A stretch of 64,000 nt of DNA, from the NCBI RefSeq assembly GCF_025175675.1, contig NZ_JANIOA010000013.1:46026-110025 (forward strand), given 5' to 3'. Below are positions 63,953 through 64,000 of this stretch, piece by piece. The position numbers and the translations under genes are program-made. Numbering within the stretch: the stretch's first letter is position 1; the number at the start of each line of letters is the position of its first letter. The notes below the pieces were generated by a model that was not told the DNA's origin, did not search any database, and worked only from the letters and a program-made list of their open reading frames with translations. Source of the DNA: Sedimenticola hydrogenitrophicus. GTDB lineage: Bacteria > Pseudomonadota > Gammaproteobacteria > Chromatiales > Chromatiaceae.

Positions 63953-64000
63953 CTGTAGGAGCGGCGCCTCGCCGCGAAATCGGCCCGGGGGCGGACCTCC
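63953..64000. repeat. REP-type half palindrome at window edge
   Basis: TGTAGGAGCGGCGCCTCGCC then GCGAAATCGGCCCGGGGGCG, running into the end of the window (GGACCTCC). The GTAGGAG start matches the REP pair at 60.7 kb; the other end lies outside. Confidence 0.65.

Overview
The window is one stretch of a high-GC (roughly 60 %) gammaproteobacterial chromosome. Gene content points to a free-living, respiratory, probably sulfur-cycle or facultatively anaerobic bacterium: CbbQ/CbbO-type Rubisco-activase genes, NO-responsive NsrR, monoheme cytochromes, a tungsten aldehyde oxidoreductase, a nitrate/nitrite-sensing (NIT) chemoreceptor, several c-di-GMP enzymes and a 180-kDa NAD-glutamate dehydrogenase. 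Housekeeping anchors (ffs - dnaX - ybaB - recR, fumC, hspQ, moeA) are typical of Gammaproteobacteria. No phage, integrase, complete insertion sequence, CRISPR array or tRNA was seen. No species is claimed.

Layout. 1-7.1 kb: DUF1059 protein, CadC-like membrane regulator, a nitrilase with a coupled 44-codon upstream ORF, a truncated second nitrilase, a GFA-family protein, then cbbO and cbbQ on the minus strand. 7.3-15.4 kb: signalling block (PAS/HisKA_2 kinase converging on an ANTAR response regulator, a PAS-GAF-GGDEF-EAL protein, a NIT-domain chemoreceptor). 15.4-20.5 kb: hspQ, fumC, a PnbB/DUF4863 protein, a hemerythrin-like protein and nsrR divergent from an FAD oxidoreductase, with two NsrR-like sites between. 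20.5-29.2 kb: complete nine-gene V/A-type ATPase operon (minus strand). 29.4-35.7 kb: cassette of two related cytochromes around a degenerate HMA-domain protein, thiolase, TRIC/YadS-like membrane protein, TlpA-like thioredoxin, glutaredoxin. 36.1-40.4 kb: a large sensor-GGDEF-EAL gene split by a frameshift. 41.6-50.9 kb: tungsten island: moeA and tupABC (minus) facing aorABC, a MoaD-like gene and an unknown gene (plus). 51.4-54.8 kb: ffs, dnaX, ybaB, recR. 55.8-60.7 kb: NAD-GDH. 61-63.9 kb: a Met-Asp-Lys-repeat secreted protein and an OmpR/EnvZ-type two-component pair.

How the genes work together. The clearest system is the tungsten island: TupABC imports tungstate, MoeA and the MoaD-like protein serve pyranopterin cofactor assembly, and AorABC is an Aromatoleum-type tungsten aldehyde oxidoreductase. 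The tupA/aorA intergenic region carries two ModE-type palindromes of identical architecture (8-bp half-sites, 8-bp spacer), a foldable 82-nt element in the tupA leader, and the aor transcript has a terminator-like hairpin between aorB and aorC that could set subunit ratio. These regulatory features are the most promising novelty in the window.

A second theme is dispersed palindromic DNA. At least six families of short inverted repeats occupy most gene-free stretches, often nested concentrically (17.9-18.4, 43.0-43.4 and 53.5-53.8 kb). Other oddities: an A9 slippage site in dnaX with a -1 stop two codons later, a membrane-protein gene that seems to need a CTG start, and a nitrilase remnant.
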